Positions 17,350-26,162 of a stretch of 48,752 bases of DNA are shown here, one piece after another. Positions within the stretch are counted from its first letter, which is position 1, and every line of letters starts with the position of its first letter. Source of the stretch: Lentisphaeraceae bacterium (GTDB lineage: Bacteria; Verrucomicrobiota; Kiritimatiellia; RFP12; DVOR01); NCBI GenBank assembly GCA_004555175.1, contig SFJE01000019.1, positions 1-48,752 of the forward strand. The letters are read 5' to 3'. Below the pieces are notes generated by a model. That model ran no database searches, was not told the origin of the DNA, and saw only the letters and a list, made by a program, of their open reading frames with translations. A program made the translations under genes and the position numbers.

Positions 17350-18104
17350 CGCTCCGCCCCGCCCTTCTCGAAGATGACGCCCAGCCCGAAGAGCGTGAGC
17401 GTGGGGTCGAGCGTACAAGGCAGGTCGGTCCCCTCCAGGACCCAGCTGGCATAGCCACCCGTGGCCACCACCTTGGCCTGACCGCCAAAGGGCTGCTGCA
17501 GGTGGGCGACAATCTCGCGGACAATCCCGCGGTAGCCCACGCGCGCGCCGAGGGCGATGGCCTCCTCGGTGCTCTTGGCAATCTGCGGGGTTTCGCCGCC
17601 TAGGGAGACCTCCGGGAGCAGAGCGGTCTTCTCGTGCAGGTAGCGGGTCATCAGCGGCAACCCGGGCGTGAGCACGCCGCCGATATAGGCCGGGCGCGCG
17701 TCGAGCACCTCGAAGTTCAGCGCTGTGCCGAAGTCCACCACAATCAGCGGCGCGCCATACTTCGCCAGACCGCCGGCGGCATCGGCCAGACGGTCCGCGC
17801 CGATGCGCTCGGGGTGCGGGTAATCGAGGATGAAGCCCAGGGGACTCTCGCAGCTGACGAAGCGCGGGGTGCAGCCGAGGGTCTCGCGCACCAGGCTCCG
17901 CCAGCGGGCGTTAACCTTGGGCACCACCGAGGCGATACTCACGCCCTCGACAGCCTCGGAGGCAATGAGGCGGACCATGTCCGAGCACGCCTCGGGGTTC
18001 GCCAGGATTCCCCCCTCCACGCGGCAGACGCGCGAGACTTCGCCGTCCTCATAGAGTCCGAGCGTGGTGGAGGTGTTACCGACATCAATGCAAACTAGGC
18101 GCAT
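17346..18104 (-). CDS. coaX: Type III pantothenate kinase
   Basis: 252 aa. It phosphorylates pantothenate, the first step of coenzyme A synthesis. The ASKHA fold motifs are clear: CIDVGNTSTTLGLY at the N-terminus (phosphate 1, Asp7), ERIGADRLADAAG, and VVDFGTALNFEVLD, with PAYIGGVLTPG following. Type III enzymes need a monovalent cation and are not inhibited by CoA. The ATG has no Shine-Dalgarno sequence; a heptamer array begins 9 bp upstream of it, which may have displaced the native leader. Its stop overlaps the next gene by 4 bp. Confidence 0.95.
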   Translation of the reverse strand: MRLVCIDVGNTSTTLGLYEDGEVSRVCRVEGGILANPEACSDMVRLIASEAVEGVSIASVVPKVNARWRSLVRETLGCTPRFVSCESPLGFILDYPHPERIGADRLADAAGGLAKYGAPLIVVDFGTALNFEVLDARPAYIGGVLTPGLPLMTRYLHEKTALLPEVSLGGETPQIAKSTEEAIALGARVGYRGIVREIVAHLQQPFGGQAKVVATGGYASWVLEGTDLPCTLDPTLTLFGLGVIFEKGGAER

Positions 18105-18113
18105 AATGATTGA

Positions 18114-18169
18114 GCTGTTAGCTGTTAGCGGATAGCTGTTAGCGATTAGCGGACAGCCGACAGCTTACA
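18114..18169 (+). repeat. Heptamer array, eight units, between nadC and coaX
   Basis: Eight consecutive 7-bp units: GCTGTTA twice, GCGGATA, GCTGTTA, GCGATTA, GCGGACA, GCCGACA, GCTTACA. All share G at position 1 and A at position 7. The TAA of nadC (18165-18167) lies in the last unit. This is the longest and most varied heptamer array in the window. Confidence 0.9.
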
Positions 18170-19055
18170 GCGCGCTCCACTCCAGGGCGAGGTCGATGCT
18201 CGGGGCGGAGTGAGTGAGGGCGCCGACGCTCAGGGCGTCCACGCCGGTGGCGGCGATGGCGTTGGCGGTCTGCAAATTGATCCCGCCAGAAGCTTCGAGC
18301 TTGGTGACCTGGGTGGCGGCGCGGGTAATGGCCACGCACTCGCGCATCAGGTCGCAGGGCATATTATCGAGCATAATCCACTCGGGCTCAGCGCGCAGGG
18401 CGGACTTGAGCTCCTCGATGCTCTCGACCTCAATCTCCACGGCCAGGAGGGGATAGGCCTTGCGCGCGGCCTCGACGGCGAGGTCCAGGCGCTTGGGGTC
18501 GCCGCCGGCCCAGAGGGCGCGGTGGTTATCCTTCATCAGCACGCGGTCGTAGAGGCCGAAACGGTGGTTGGTGCCGCCGCCGCACCGCACGGCAAACTTC
18601 TCAAAGACGCGCAGGCAGGGGGTCGTCTTGCGCGTATCCAGGACCATGCAGTTATAGGGCTTGACCGCCTCGACGAAGCGGTGGGTGAGCGTGGCGGTGC
18701 CGCACATCCGCTGAATGAAGTTGAGCGCGGTACGCTCGGCGGTCAGGATGGCGCGGGCGCGGCCGGTGAAGCGGGCCAGCACGCCACCGGCGGGGGCCAG
18801 GGCACCATTGGGGATCAGGATTTCGTAGGTGAGCGTGGGGTCGAGCATCTGCAGGATGTAGAGCGCCACGTTGAGTCCGGCCACGCAGCAGGCCTCGCGG
18901 GCCTGGATTTCGCCGGTGGCCAGCACATCAGGCCCCACGAGGGCCAGGGTGGTGGCATCGCCCGCGCCAATATCCTCTTTGAGTGCGGCGCGGATGGCGA
19001 GCTGGGCGCGCGGATCCTTGGTAATATCAGGCAAGGTTTCGGGATTGGTGTGCAT
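18165..19055 (-). CDS. nadC: Nicotinate-nucleotide pyrophosphorylase (carboxylating)
   Basis: 296 aa, standard length. It makes nicotinate mononucleotide from quinolinate and PRPP in de novo NAD synthesis. Signature segments are KEDIGAGDATT, ERTALNFIQRMCGTAT, LDTRKTTPCLR, AVRCGGGTNHR and LEASGGI, which carry the quinolinate- and PRPP-binding Arg, Lys and His residues. AAGGAG precedes the start. nadA and nadB are not in the window. It is the second gene of the minus-strand operon, 26 bp after the M42 peptidase. Its stop codon is part of a heptamer array. Confidence 0.96.
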   Translation of the reverse strand: MHTNPETLPDITKDPRAQLAIRAALKEDIGAGDATTLALVGPDVLATGEIQAREACCVAGLNVALYILQMLDPTLTYEILIPNGALAPAGGVLARFTGRARAILTAERTALNFIQRMCGTATLTHRFVEAVKPYNCMVLDTRKTTPCLRVFEKFAVRCGGGTNHRFGLYDRVLMKDNHRALWAGGDPKRLDLAVEAARKAYPLLAVEIEVESIEELKSALRAEPEWIMLDNMPCDLMRECVAITRAATQVTKLEASGGINLQTANAIAATGVDALSVGALTHSAPSIDLALEWSAL

Positions 19056-19081
19056 AATGCAAACTCCTTCTCTTAAAAGGC

Positions 19082-20161
19082 TTAGACTTCCGGCGCGAGG
19101 TCGGGGTTCTCAGGCAAGGCGCCCAAAAAGGCGTGCAGCAGGCGGATGATCTTCTCGACGTCCTCCAGGTCGAGCGTTTCCACGGGCGAGTGCATATAGC
19201 GCAAGGGGATTCCCACCAGCGCCACGGCCGTGGCCCCGCCATTGAGGCGCATCGAATAGGCATTGTTCCCCGAGGCGCGGGCGCGCACCTGATATTGGCA
19301 GCCAATCTCCTCGAGCTTGGCCGTGTCGAGCAACATCTGGCGCAGCTTGGGGTTATAGAGCGGCCCGGTGCCGATAATCGGTCCGCCCCCCAGGCGCACA
19401 TCGCCCATCTTCCGGCAATCCTGCGGGTGCATATCCGTGGCGAAGCCCACATCCAGGCAGATGCCAATATCGGGCTTGACCAACTGCACGGCCGTCTGCG
19501 CCCCCACCAGCCCCAACTCCTCCTGCACGCTCCCCACCAAGTGCAGCGCCACATTCAGCGGCGCGAGCGGCTCCTCGGCCAAGCGTCGCATGACTTCCGT
19601 GATAATAAAGGCCCCAATCCGATTGTCAAAGCCCCGACACGCCACCCGGCTCCCGGCCAACTGCACCCAGCCGGCATCCACCACCGCCGGCGCGCCCAAC
19701 GCCACCAGCTCCTCGGCCTCCTCCTTCGAGCGCGCACCAATATCCACCGGCGCCTCCGCCAAATCCTTCGGCGCCACCTTCTCGCGATCGCTTGAACTCA
19801 TCAAATGCGGCGGCCGCACCCCGAAGACCCCATTCACCGGCCCCTTGCGCCCCTGAATCACCACCCGCTCAGCAGCCACCGTCGGCACCGTCACCCCGCC
19901 ATTGGGGATCAGCCACACCCGCCCCCAATCGTCGATGTGGGAGACCAAGAAGCCAATCTCGTCGCAATGCGCCTCGAGCATCACCTTCACCGGCGCACCC
20001 TCATTGAGCACTGCATGCAAGTTCCCGTGCACATCAAAGGCACTCTCCACCCCAGCCTCACGCAAATAACGCGCCATCAGCCGCTGACCATCTTGCTCAA
20101 ATCCACTTGGCGACGGGCACGCCACCAACGCCTTCAGAAAGGTTAAAGACCGCTTATCCAT
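19082..20161 (-). CDS. M42 family metallopeptidase (glutamyl aminopeptidase/FrvX-like)
   Basis: 359 aa. A cytoplasmic di-metal aminopeptidase, usually a large tetrahedral complex that trims peptides. Metal-binding and catalytic segments are EAHCDEIGF, RGFDNRIGA, SVQEELGLVGA (catalytic and metal-binding Glu pair), CLDVGFATD and the C-terminal RYMHSPVETLD (His ligand). SNNAYSMRLN-like residues nearby are also family-typical. ATG at 20161 is chosen because AAAGGAG lies 6 nt upstream; the open frame continues further only through repeats. It starts the operon that runs to 16164. Confidence 0.92.
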   Translation of the reverse strand: MDKRSLTFLKALVACPSPSGFEQDGQRLMARYLREAGVESAFDVHGNLHAVLNEGAPVKVMLEAHCDEIGFLVSHIDDWGRVWLIPNGGVTVPTVAAERVVIQGRKGPVNGVFGVRPPHLMSSSDREKVAPKDLAEAPVDIGARSKEEAEELVALGAPAVVDAGWVQLAGSRVACRGFDNRIGAFIITEVMRRLAEEPLAPLNVALHLVGSVQEELGLVGAQTAVQLVKPDIGICLDVGFATDMHPQDCRKMGDVRLGGGPIIGTGPLYNPKLRQMLLDTAKLEEIGCQYQVRARASGNNAYSMRLNGGATAVALVGIPLRYMHSPVETLDLEDVEKIIRLLHAFLGALPENPDLAPEV

Positions 20162-20187
20162 CTCGGCTCCTTTGCAATTCGCCCCGC

Positions 20188-20196
20188 AGTATACCA
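20188..20196 (-). promoter_or_regulatory. Extended -10 promoter of the M42-nadC-coaX operon
   Basis: TGG followed by TATACT on the minus strand. No canonical -35 is visible, and the -35 position falls in a heptamer array at 20210-20223. The start codon is about 27 nt downstream of the -10. Confidence 0.55.
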
Positions 20197-20209
20197 TAAA
20201 TGAAGGGAA

Positions 20210-20223
20210 GCTGTTAGCGGTTA
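20210..20223 (+). repeat. Heptamer pair GCTGTTA, GCGGTTA
   Basis: Two units of the heptamer family, followed by GCCGCAGAACGCGC. Part of the 361-bp gene-free interval 20162-20522, which otherwise holds a REP-like hairpin, a 22-bp array and two divergent promoters. Confidence 0.6.
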
Positions 20224-20259
20224 GCCGCAGAACGCGCGCGCGAGAGAGCCCTGGCTGTC

Positions 20260-20284
20260 CTGTGGCGCGGCATACTTGCCGCGC
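20260..20284. repeat. REP-like hairpin element, copy 1
   Basis: This 25-bp sequence is identical to 28275-28299. It contains GCGCGGCA-TACT-TGCCGCGC, a perfect 8-bp stem with a 4-nt loop. Both copies are intergenic. Confidence 0.8.
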
Positions 20285-20360
20285 GCGAGAGAGAGCCCCC
20301 CGGCCCGAGCCCAACGTGCACCCGGCCCTAGCTCGATCGCCTCCCGGCCCGAGGGAAACT

Positions 20361-20445
20361 AATAAGACCCCGTCTTGTTTGCAATAAGGCCCCGTCTTGT
20401 TTGCAATAAGACCCCGTCTTGTTTGCAATAAGACCCCGTCTTAAT
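20361..20445. repeat. 22-bp self-complementary tandem array, four units
   Basis: Units start at 20361, 20383, 20405 and 20427, an exact 22-bp period. Core AATAAGACCCCGTCTTGTT varies at one position (A/G), with joint TGC. The last unit diverges after GTCTTAA. It is preceded by AAACT, as at 8258-8262 (CAACT). Confidence 0.9.
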
Positions 20446-20504
20446 AATTCCCCCCGCCCCGAGCCCGAGGTGACCCCGGCCCCCCTGCGCGCGGGGGTGG
20501 CGTG

Positions 20505-20513
20505 TGCTATAAT
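20505..20513 (+). promoter_or_regulatory. Extended -10 promoter giving a leaderless transcript
   Basis: TGC followed by a perfect TATAAT (20508-20513). The ATG at 20523 is only 9 nt past the -10 box, so transcription should begin within a few bases of it. No -35 is seen. Confidence 0.65.
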
Positions 20514-20522
20514 GGGGGCGTT

Positions 20523-21956
20523 ATGGTACGCAAGGTTTGGCAACTGTTGCGTTTGGTTTGCTTTGCGGTGGTGCTCGCCGTGGGGGTGGGATTATTTGCA
20601 TTGCGCTTGAATGCGCCCTTTCCGGAGAAGGAGGAGGCGCGGGAGCTGTTGGCAACGGCAGTCATTGCGGAAGATGGGGTGAACCCGGCATTATGGCCGG
20701 CAGGGGTGTTGGCCCGGCGGACGCTCTTCCATGTGCTGGCGGGGGGGAGCGCCTGTTTCTTTGGCGAGGGGGCGGGACCCTACCCCAGCCGTTGTTACCG
20801 GGTGGTGCCGGTCATCTTTGGGGCGCTCGCGTTGGTGAGTCTCTTTGCGTTGGGCTCGCAGCAGAGCAAGGGGGTCTATCATTCGCCAGATGGGGGGGTG
20901 TGGGCAATGGCCTTTGCGGCAATGACGCTTGGGCTCATCTGGCACGGGGTCACCTTTGGCCCCTACCTCTTTGAGGCGAGCGTGCTATTGGGCATGTTGT
21001 TGGCGGCGCGGGCGTATGCACGTTGGCCGGGGTACTTTTCGGCGGCGGCCTTTGGGGCCCTGCTGGCCACGCTCCTCTCGCTGGATGGGAATACGTGGTG
21101 GCTCCTGATTGCCTTTGTGCCGGCGATTGCCATTGGCGCGGGGTGGCGGCGGCTCTACCTCTATTGGCAGACGCTCCATGTGGCCTTGGCGCTGGCGGTG
21201 GCGGTGGGGGTGGGCTCCATTCTGGCGCAATGCGGGTTGATGGGAACGCCCACGCTGCCGCACTTCGAGGGGTTGGGCTTTGGCGAGAGCCCGTGGTTTG
21301 AGGCGCTGTGGCGCTTCCTGTGGCTCTGCGGCGGGGGCTTTGGGGTGGTGGCCTGGAGTGTGCTGGCAATGTGGTGTTGGCGGCGGGGAGACCGGCGGTG
21401 GGCGCGCTTTTTCGTGATCCTCTTTCCGCCGATTGTCTTGGGGACGCTCTGTTTTGGGGTGAAGAGTTGCTTTGGGGTGGCCACGGGGGTGCTTTCGGCG
21501 ATTGTGTTGGGGATGGGGCTTTCGGCGGTGGAGCAGCCGGCCGTGCGTAACATTCTGGGCGGGCTGACCATTCTGGCGCTCGGGTTCGGTCTGGGCTGGG
21601 TGCCCGATGGGCGCATCCGCACCTGGCTGACGCGCGAAGAGCAGCGCGAGAGTATGCACCTGTTGCGCCAAGCGCGGAAGACGCCGCACCAACATCCGTT
21701 GCGCGTCCGCTTTGTGGGGGGCAATACCGTCACCTGCGCGCAGATGCTTTGGCTGCTACGTACCGAACGCGGGCGCATCCTTCAGGGCGAGGCCTTTGCC
21801 GATGATGCAGATATTTTGATTGTGAACGAAACGCGGCTAGAGAGCGTGACGCCGGCTGTTGGGCGGCGCGTCTTGCCGGGCGTGGTGCGCACCGGCGGCG
21901 GCGAGCAGTTCCGCCTCTTTGCCGAGTTGCCGAAAACGAAGGAAGCGGACTTATGA
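20523..21956 (+). CDS. Polytopic membrane protein, exosortase neighbour (GT-C glycosyltransferase-like)
   Basis: 477 aa with about ten hydrophobic segments over residues 8-370, then a ~110-residue soluble C-terminal part. The first loop (LRLNAPFPEKEEAREL) follows TM1 and carries acidic residues, as in the GT-C/ArnT/PMT glycosyltransferase plan, and a conserved-looking YRVVPVIFGALALVSLF follows. I cannot identify it further. It starts the operon, and its stop overlaps the exosortase start (ATGA), so a role in making or modifying a surface polymer linked to protein sorting is a reasonable inference. The start at 20523 is right after the -10 box. An in-frame ATG at 20502 lies before the promoter and is rejected. 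Confidence 0.75.
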   Translation: MVRKVWQLLRLVCFAVVLAVGVGLFALRLNAPFPEKEEARELLATAVIAEDGVNPALWPAGVLARRTLFHVLAGGSACFFGEGAGPYPSRCYRVVPVIFGALALVSLFALGSQQSKGVYHSPDGGVWAMAFAAMTLGLIWHGVTFGPYLFEASVLLGMLLAARAYARWPGYFSAAAFGALLATLLSLDGNTWWLLIAFVPAIAIGAGWRRLYLYWQTLHVALALAVAVGVGSILAQCGLMGTPTLPHFEGLGFGESPWFEALWRFLWLCGGGFGVVAWSVLAMWCWRRGDRRWARFFVILFPPIVLGTLCFGVKSCFGVATGVLSAIVLGMGLSAVEQPAVRNILGGLTILALGFGLGWVPDGRIRTWLTREEQRESMHLLRQARKTPHQHPLRVRFVGGNTVTCAQMLWLLRTERGRILQGEAFADDADILIVNETRLESVTPAVGRRVLPGVVRTGGGEQFRLFAELPKTKEADL

Positions 21957-23590
21957 TGGATTGGTTGAAGGGCCCGCGGGCCCAACTGGCGCTTCTGGGA
22001 GGGCTGCTGGTGGCGGCGTGGGGGTGGTTGATGCCGGCCTGGGAGGGGCTGATGACCGATTGGCACGATGCAAGCCAGCACATGGAGTATGTGTGGCTGG
22101 TGCCGCTGTTGGTCGGGGGCTTGCTCTGGGCGCGGCGCAAGCGCCTGGTGGCGGCGGCGGGGGGCGGCGAGCCGTGGTTGGCGTGCCTGCTCTTGGTGCC
22201 GGCGGGCGCGCTCCTCTTCTTGGGTTTGCGCGGGGGGCAAACGCGCTTTTCGGAGATGGCGGCGGTGTTACTCCTCTGGGCGATTGCCCTGGCCGCTTAC
22301 GGGCGGCGAATGCTCAAGGAGACTTGGTTCCCCTTGGCGCTGCTCCTCTTCGTCATTCCAGTGGGCTTTTTGGACAACTGGACCGTGCCGCTGCGGCGGG
22401 CTTCGGTGGGGGTGACCGCCTGTTTGCTCAATGGACTTGGCATTGGCGTGCGGCAGGTGGGCACTGCCATCGTGGCCAAGGGGCAACCCTTCTTCCAGCT
22501 CGATGTGGCCGATCCCTGCAGCGGCATCCGCTCGCTCGTGGCGCTCTTTGTCGGGACGGCGGCCTATGGCGCCTTTCGCCTCACCAGCGTGCGGCGGCGG
22601 GCGGTGCTCTTCCTCTCCAGCGTGCCCATTGCCTTCTTGGGCAACATCCTGCGCTTGCTGCTGACCGCGCTCACCTGCCACTTGGCCGGCCAATCGGCGG
22701 GGATGGTGCTGCACGATAACGCCCTCTTCATCGTGGCGCCGGTCTATGCCGCGCTCGTCTTTGGGCTGACCGATTGGCTCGCACGCAAAGAGCAGCCGTT
22801 GCCCGACCCTGCACCGCAGCCGAGCGCGCCGGGGAGGCGTTGGGCGGGGCTCACGCGCGGCGGCTGGGCAGGGCTGGCCGTGATGGTGGCACTGTTGCTC
22901 TCCATCCGCTACACCGCCGGCCTGGTCCCACCGTTGACCTTTGAGAGCGATGCCTTCCTCCAGGCGCACTTCACGACGTTGCCGGGCGTGACGCAGATGC
23001 GCTTCCCGCGCTTCTGCCAAAACCGCGCGTGCCTGTGGTCGAAGCTCTACGATGCCGATGCGCAGGGGCCGAGCGTGTGCCCGCTCTGCGGCGGCGAGGT
23101 CTCGCGCGTCTCCCGGGCCGAGCTCGACATCCTGCCTGCCGATACGCAGAGCCGCAAGGTGGTCTACACGCTGCAAGATGGCTCGGAGTTCACCGTCTCG
23201 CTGGTCATTGCCGGGCGCCAGCGCATCTCCATCCACCGTCCTGAGCTCTGCCTGCCGGCGCAGGGCTATGTGATGAGCGCGCGTGCCGTGCGGCAGATCT
23301 TGCCCGATTGGCCGATGGCCTGCTTCTCGCTCACCCGCGAAGGGCAGTTGAGGCGCAGCGGCTTTGCCTACGTCTTCCTCAATGCCGACAAGGCCACCGT
23401 CTCCAACTTCGAACGCGTGCTCAGCGACGTCTGGGAGCGCTCAATCCACAACCGTATCCGCCGCTGGGCAATGGTGACCATCGCTTCGCCACATTACGAC
23501 TTCCAGACCCCCGAAGGCGAAGCCGCCCTGCGCGACTTCATGACCCTGCTCGCCCCCACCCTGCGCGCCGCCCCCGAGGCCACCCCGTGA
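21953..23590 (+). CDS. Exosortase fused to an EpsI-like domain with an embedded zinc ribbon
   Basis: 545 aa. The N-terminal ~290 residues are an eight-TM exosortase, a membrane transpeptidase that recognises C-terminal sorting signals (PEP-CTERM and relatives). The catalytic triad is visible as Cys189 in DPCSGIRSL, Arg234 in GNILRLL and His254 in VLHDN. A linker and one more TM at ~302-322 lead to a DUF3485/EpsI-like periplasmic domain with IHRPELCLPAQGY. Within that domain, C355-x4-C360 and C376-x2-C379 look like a zinc ribbon, which typical EpsI lacks. No PEP-CTERM substrate is seen in the window. The start overlaps the previous stop, and its own TGA overlaps the DUF192 start. Confidence 0.88.
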   Translation: MMDWLKGPRAQLALLGGLLVAAWGWLMPAWEGLMTDWHDASQHMEYVWLVPLLVGGLLWARRKRLVAAAGGGEPWLACLLLVPAGALLFLGLRGGQTRFSEMAAVLLLWAIALAAYGRRMLKETWFPLALLLFVIPVGFLDNWTVPLRRASVGVTACLLNGLGIGVRQVGTAIVAKGQPFFQLDVADPCSGIRSLVALFVGTAAYGAFRLTSVRRRAVLFLSSVPIAFLGNILRLLLTALTCHLAGQSAGMVLHDNALFIVAPVYAALVFGLTDWLARKEQPLPDPAPQPSAPGRRWAGLTRGGWAGLAVMVALLLSIRYTAGLVPPLTFESDAFLQAHFTTLPGVTQMRFPRFCQNRACLWSKLYDADAQGPSVCPLCGGEVSRVSRAELDILPADTQSRKVVYTLQDGSEFTVSLVIAGRQRISIHRPELCLPAQGYVMSARAVRQILPDWPMACFSLTREGQLRRSGFAYVFLNADKATVSNFERVLSDVWERSIHNRIRRWAMVTIASPHYDFQTPEGEAALRDFMTLLAPTLRAAPEATP

Positions 23591-23889
23591 CCATTACCCG
23601 CGCCGTTACCCCCTTCGCGCGAATGCGCGGTCTCCTTGGGCGCCAAGCTTTGGGCGCCGGCGAGGCGCTCCTCCTCAAGCCTTGCAACGCCATCCACACC
23701 CTCGGGATGCGCTTTGCCATTGATGTTCGCTTCTATGACCGCCGCGGCCGCTTGGTGCGCGAAGTGCTGAATGTCCGCCCCGGCCGATGGTGGATCTGGG
23801 GCACCTGGCGCGCAGCCTGCGCCCTGGAATCCGCCGCTGGCGATCCCACCTTCGTCGGCCTCGACCCCCTCCCCGCAACGCCCTGCTAA
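23587..23889 (+). CDS. DUF192 family protein
   Basis: 100 aa. DUF192 features are ARMRGLLGR near the start, CNAIHTLGMRFAIDVRFYDRRGRLV in the middle and VRPGRWWIW. The family is of unknown function, often secreted, but no signal peptide is present here. The GTG at 23587 overlaps the exosortase stop. The open frame continues upstream only as a shadow. Placement beside an exosortase is suggestive but does not define a role. Confidence 0.85.
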   Translation: MTITRAVTPFARMRGLLGRQALGAGEALLLKPCNAIHTLGMRFAIDVRFYDRRGRLVREVLNVRPGRWWIWGTWRAACALESAAGDPTFVGLDPLPATPC

Positions 23890-23892
23890 ACG

Positions 23893-24600
23893 ATGGAAGA
23901 CACCCCCAACGCCCCCGAACCCACCCTCCGCGTCCACTCCTACGAAAGCTTTGGCGCGGTAGATGGCCCTGGCATTCGCCTGGTGGTCTTCCTGCAAGGC
24001 TGCCCGTTGCGCTGCCTCTTCTGCCATAACCCCGACACATGGGACCCGGCTGGCGGCACCGAGGTGCCCCGCTCCGAGCTCCTCCGCCGCGCCCGGCGAA
24101 TGCGCCCCTACCTGGGCAATGATGGCGGCATCACCTTCTCCGGCGGCGAGCCGCTCCTGCAAGCCGCGGCCCTTCTGCCCATCGTGGAAGCCCTCCATGC
24201 CGAAGGCTTCCATGTGGCCATCGATACCTCCGGCGCCATCGACACCCCCGCCGCACGCGCCCTCCTCGATGCCGCCGACCTCATCCTCCTCGATGTCAAG
24301 GCCCCCGATCCCGACCGCTTCCGCGAGGTGACCGGCATTTCGCAGGCGCCCACCCAGCGCATCTTCGCCCACCTGCGCCAAACCCAGAAGCCCGTTTGGA
24401 TCCGCCAAGTGGTCGCCCACGGCCTCAACGACACCCCGGCCGAAAAGGCCGCCACACGCGAGATGATCGCCGGGCTCAATGTCCAGCGAATCGACCGCCT
24501 GCCCTACCACGAACTCGGCGTGATGAAGTATGAAGCCCTGGGTCTCCCCTACCGCGGCGCCGAGCTCTCGCCCCCTTCCCCGGAGGAACTCCCCCTATGA
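23893..24600 (+). CDS. pflA: Pyruvate formate-lyase activating enzyme (glycyl-radical activase)
   Basis: 235 aa radical SAM enzyme. It generates the glycyl radical on pyruvate formate-lyase, allowing anaerobic pyruvate cleavage to formate and acetyl-CoA. The [4Fe-4S] motif CxxxCxxC is Cys37, Cys41 and Cys44 (GCPLRCLFCHNPD); FGAVDGPGIR before it and GGITFSGGEPLLQ after it are typical, as is the end YHELGVMKYEALG. Length matches PflA (about 245). No pflB is in this window, so the target could also be another glycyl radical enzyme. It sits 3 bp after the DUF192 gene, and its TGA overlaps the ktrB start. Confidence 0.9.
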   Translation: MEDTPNAPEPTLRVHSYESFGAVDGPGIRLVVFLQGCPLRCLFCHNPDTWDPAGGTEVPRSELLRRARRMRPYLGNDGGITFSGGEPLLQAAALLPIVEALHAEGFHVAIDTSGAIDTPAARALLDAADLILLDVKAPDPDRFREVTGISQAPTQRIFAHLRQTQKPVWIRQVVAHGLNDTPAEKAATREMIAGLNVQRIDRLPYHELGVMKYEALGLPYRGAELSPPSPEELPL

Positions 24601-26162
24601 GAAGCCCCGACCTCTCCGAACTGCAAGCCTTCCGTGAGCGCTTGTGCGACTTGGAGGATGACGTCCTCGCCAATCCCATTATCCCCCTCCAGAAGGTCAA
24701 GCACTTCAACCCCCGCCGCGCCCTGGTCTGGACCTTCCTCCTGCTCATCTTCACCGGGTGGGCCCTTCTCAACACCCCTTTAGCTCAGGTCTCGGGCTGC
24801 TGGTCGTGGGAGGTCCCGGGGCAGCCCTTCGCCTGGAGCACCTGCGCCCGCGCCCTGCTCGACAACCTCTTTATGGCCACCTCCGCCTCGTGCGTGACCG
24901 GCCTCACCGTCCTCAATGTCCCCACCGCCTACACCCCCTTTGGCCAGGCGGTGCTGCTCCTGTGCATCCAGCTTGGCGGCCTGAGCTTGCTCACCTTGGG
25001 CACCCTCATCGTCTCGCTCCTCCTCGGGCGCGTCTCGGCCGGCGGCGAACGCCAGATGGTGATGAGTTACGGCGCAAACCACGATGGCATCGCCCACGCC
25101 CTCCTGCGCCAGACCGTTCGCTATGTCTTCACCTTCGAGCTCCTCGGCACCGGGCTGCTCTTCCTCCGCTACTTCTATCACCACGGCTACCCCTTCTCCA
25201 AGAGCCTCTGGTTCGCCCTCTTCCACGCCATCAGCGCCTTCTGCAACTCCGGCCTCTCCCTCCATGAAGGCAACCTCACCGCCATGCGTGGCGACCTGCC
25301 CTACGTGGCCATCATCTCCCTGCTCGTCATCTTCGGCGGCATCGGCTTCGTCGTCCTCTCCAACGTCTTCCGCTACCGCTTCTGGCAACGCGACCTCCGC
25401 CGCCGCGGGCGCATCTCCCTGCACGCGCGCATCGTCCTCTGGACCACCCTCATCCTCCTCGTTGGGGGCGGCGCCCTCTTCACCGTCTTCGAGTGGAATG
25501 CCTCCCTCGCCTACCTCCCCGGCGAAACCTCCTACTGGGAGTGCCTGCGCGCAGCCGATTGGACCTCCCTCTCCCGCCTCTTGGGGCAAGACCTCGAACG
25601 CGTCTCCATCGGCTTTGCCCAAAGCGCCATGTTCCGCACCGCCGGCTTCAACTTTGTGCAGATGGGCGACATCACCCCGCCCGCCAACCTCCTCTCCGTC
25701 CTCCTCATGCTCATTGGCGGCTCGCCCGGCTCCATGGCTGGCGGCATCAAGACCACCACCCTCGTCGTCCTCCTCCTCACCATCCGCGCCTACATTCGCG
25801 GAAACCCCGATGTGCAAATCCACCGCCGCACCCTCTCTGGGGCCATCTGCCGCGAAGCGATGGTCATCGTCTTCTTCTACCTCGCCGTCGTCTTCCTCTT
25901 CTACGCCATCTTGCTCTGCACCGAACAAGCCCTCATCCGCCAGCATGGCGACTTCGGCCTCTTCTACGAAGTCACCTCCGCCTTCGGCACCGTCGGCACC
26001 TCCCTCGATGCCACTGGCGCACTCACCCCCTTCGGCCGCATGCTCATCTCGCTCGCCATGTTCCTGGGGCGCATCGGCCCCATCTCGCTGGCCCTGGCTA
26101 TGGCCAATCGCGGCATCACCCACCATGTCCGCTACCCCGAAGAGACCCTCACCGTCGGATGA
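24597..26162 (+). CDS. ktrB: Potassium uptake protein KtrB/TrkH family
   Basis: 521 aa membrane protein that moves K+ through the inner membrane. The four selectivity-filter loops are visible: TSASCVTGLTV, ISAFCNSGLSL, QSAMFRTAGFN and TSAFGTVGTSLD. The N-terminal ~45 residues are cytoplasmic, then about eight or more TM helices. GGSPGSMAGGIKTTT before the last filter is a family hallmark. The regulatory KtrA/TrkA ring subunit normally needed is not in the window, so it must be elsewhere. Start and stop both overlap the neighbouring genes by 4 bp. Confidence 0.92.
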   Translation: MRSPDLSELQAFRERLCDLEDDVLANPIIPLQKVKHFNPRRALVWTFLLLIFTGWALLNTPLAQVSGCWSWEVPGQPFAWSTCARALLDNLFMATSASCVTGLTVLNVPTAYTPFGQAVLLLCIQLGGLSLLTLGTLIVSLLLGRVSAGGERQMVMSYGANHDGIAHALLRQTVRYVFTFELLGTGLLFLRYFYHHGYPFSKSLWFALFHAISAFCNSGLSLHEGNLTAMRGDLPYVAIISLLVIFGGIGFVVLSNVFRYRFWQRDLRRRGRISLHARIVLWTTLILLVGGGALFTVFEWNASLAYLPGETSYWECLRAADWTSLSRLLGQDLERVSIGFAQSAMFRTAGFNFVQMGDITPPANLLSVLLMLIGGSPGSMAGGIKTTTLVVLLLTIRAYIRGNPDVQIHRRTLSGAICREAMVIVFFYLAVVFLFYAILLCTEQALIRQHGDFGLFYEVTSAFGTVGTSLDATGALTPFGRMLISLAMFLGRIGPISLALAMANRGITHHVRYPEETLTVG

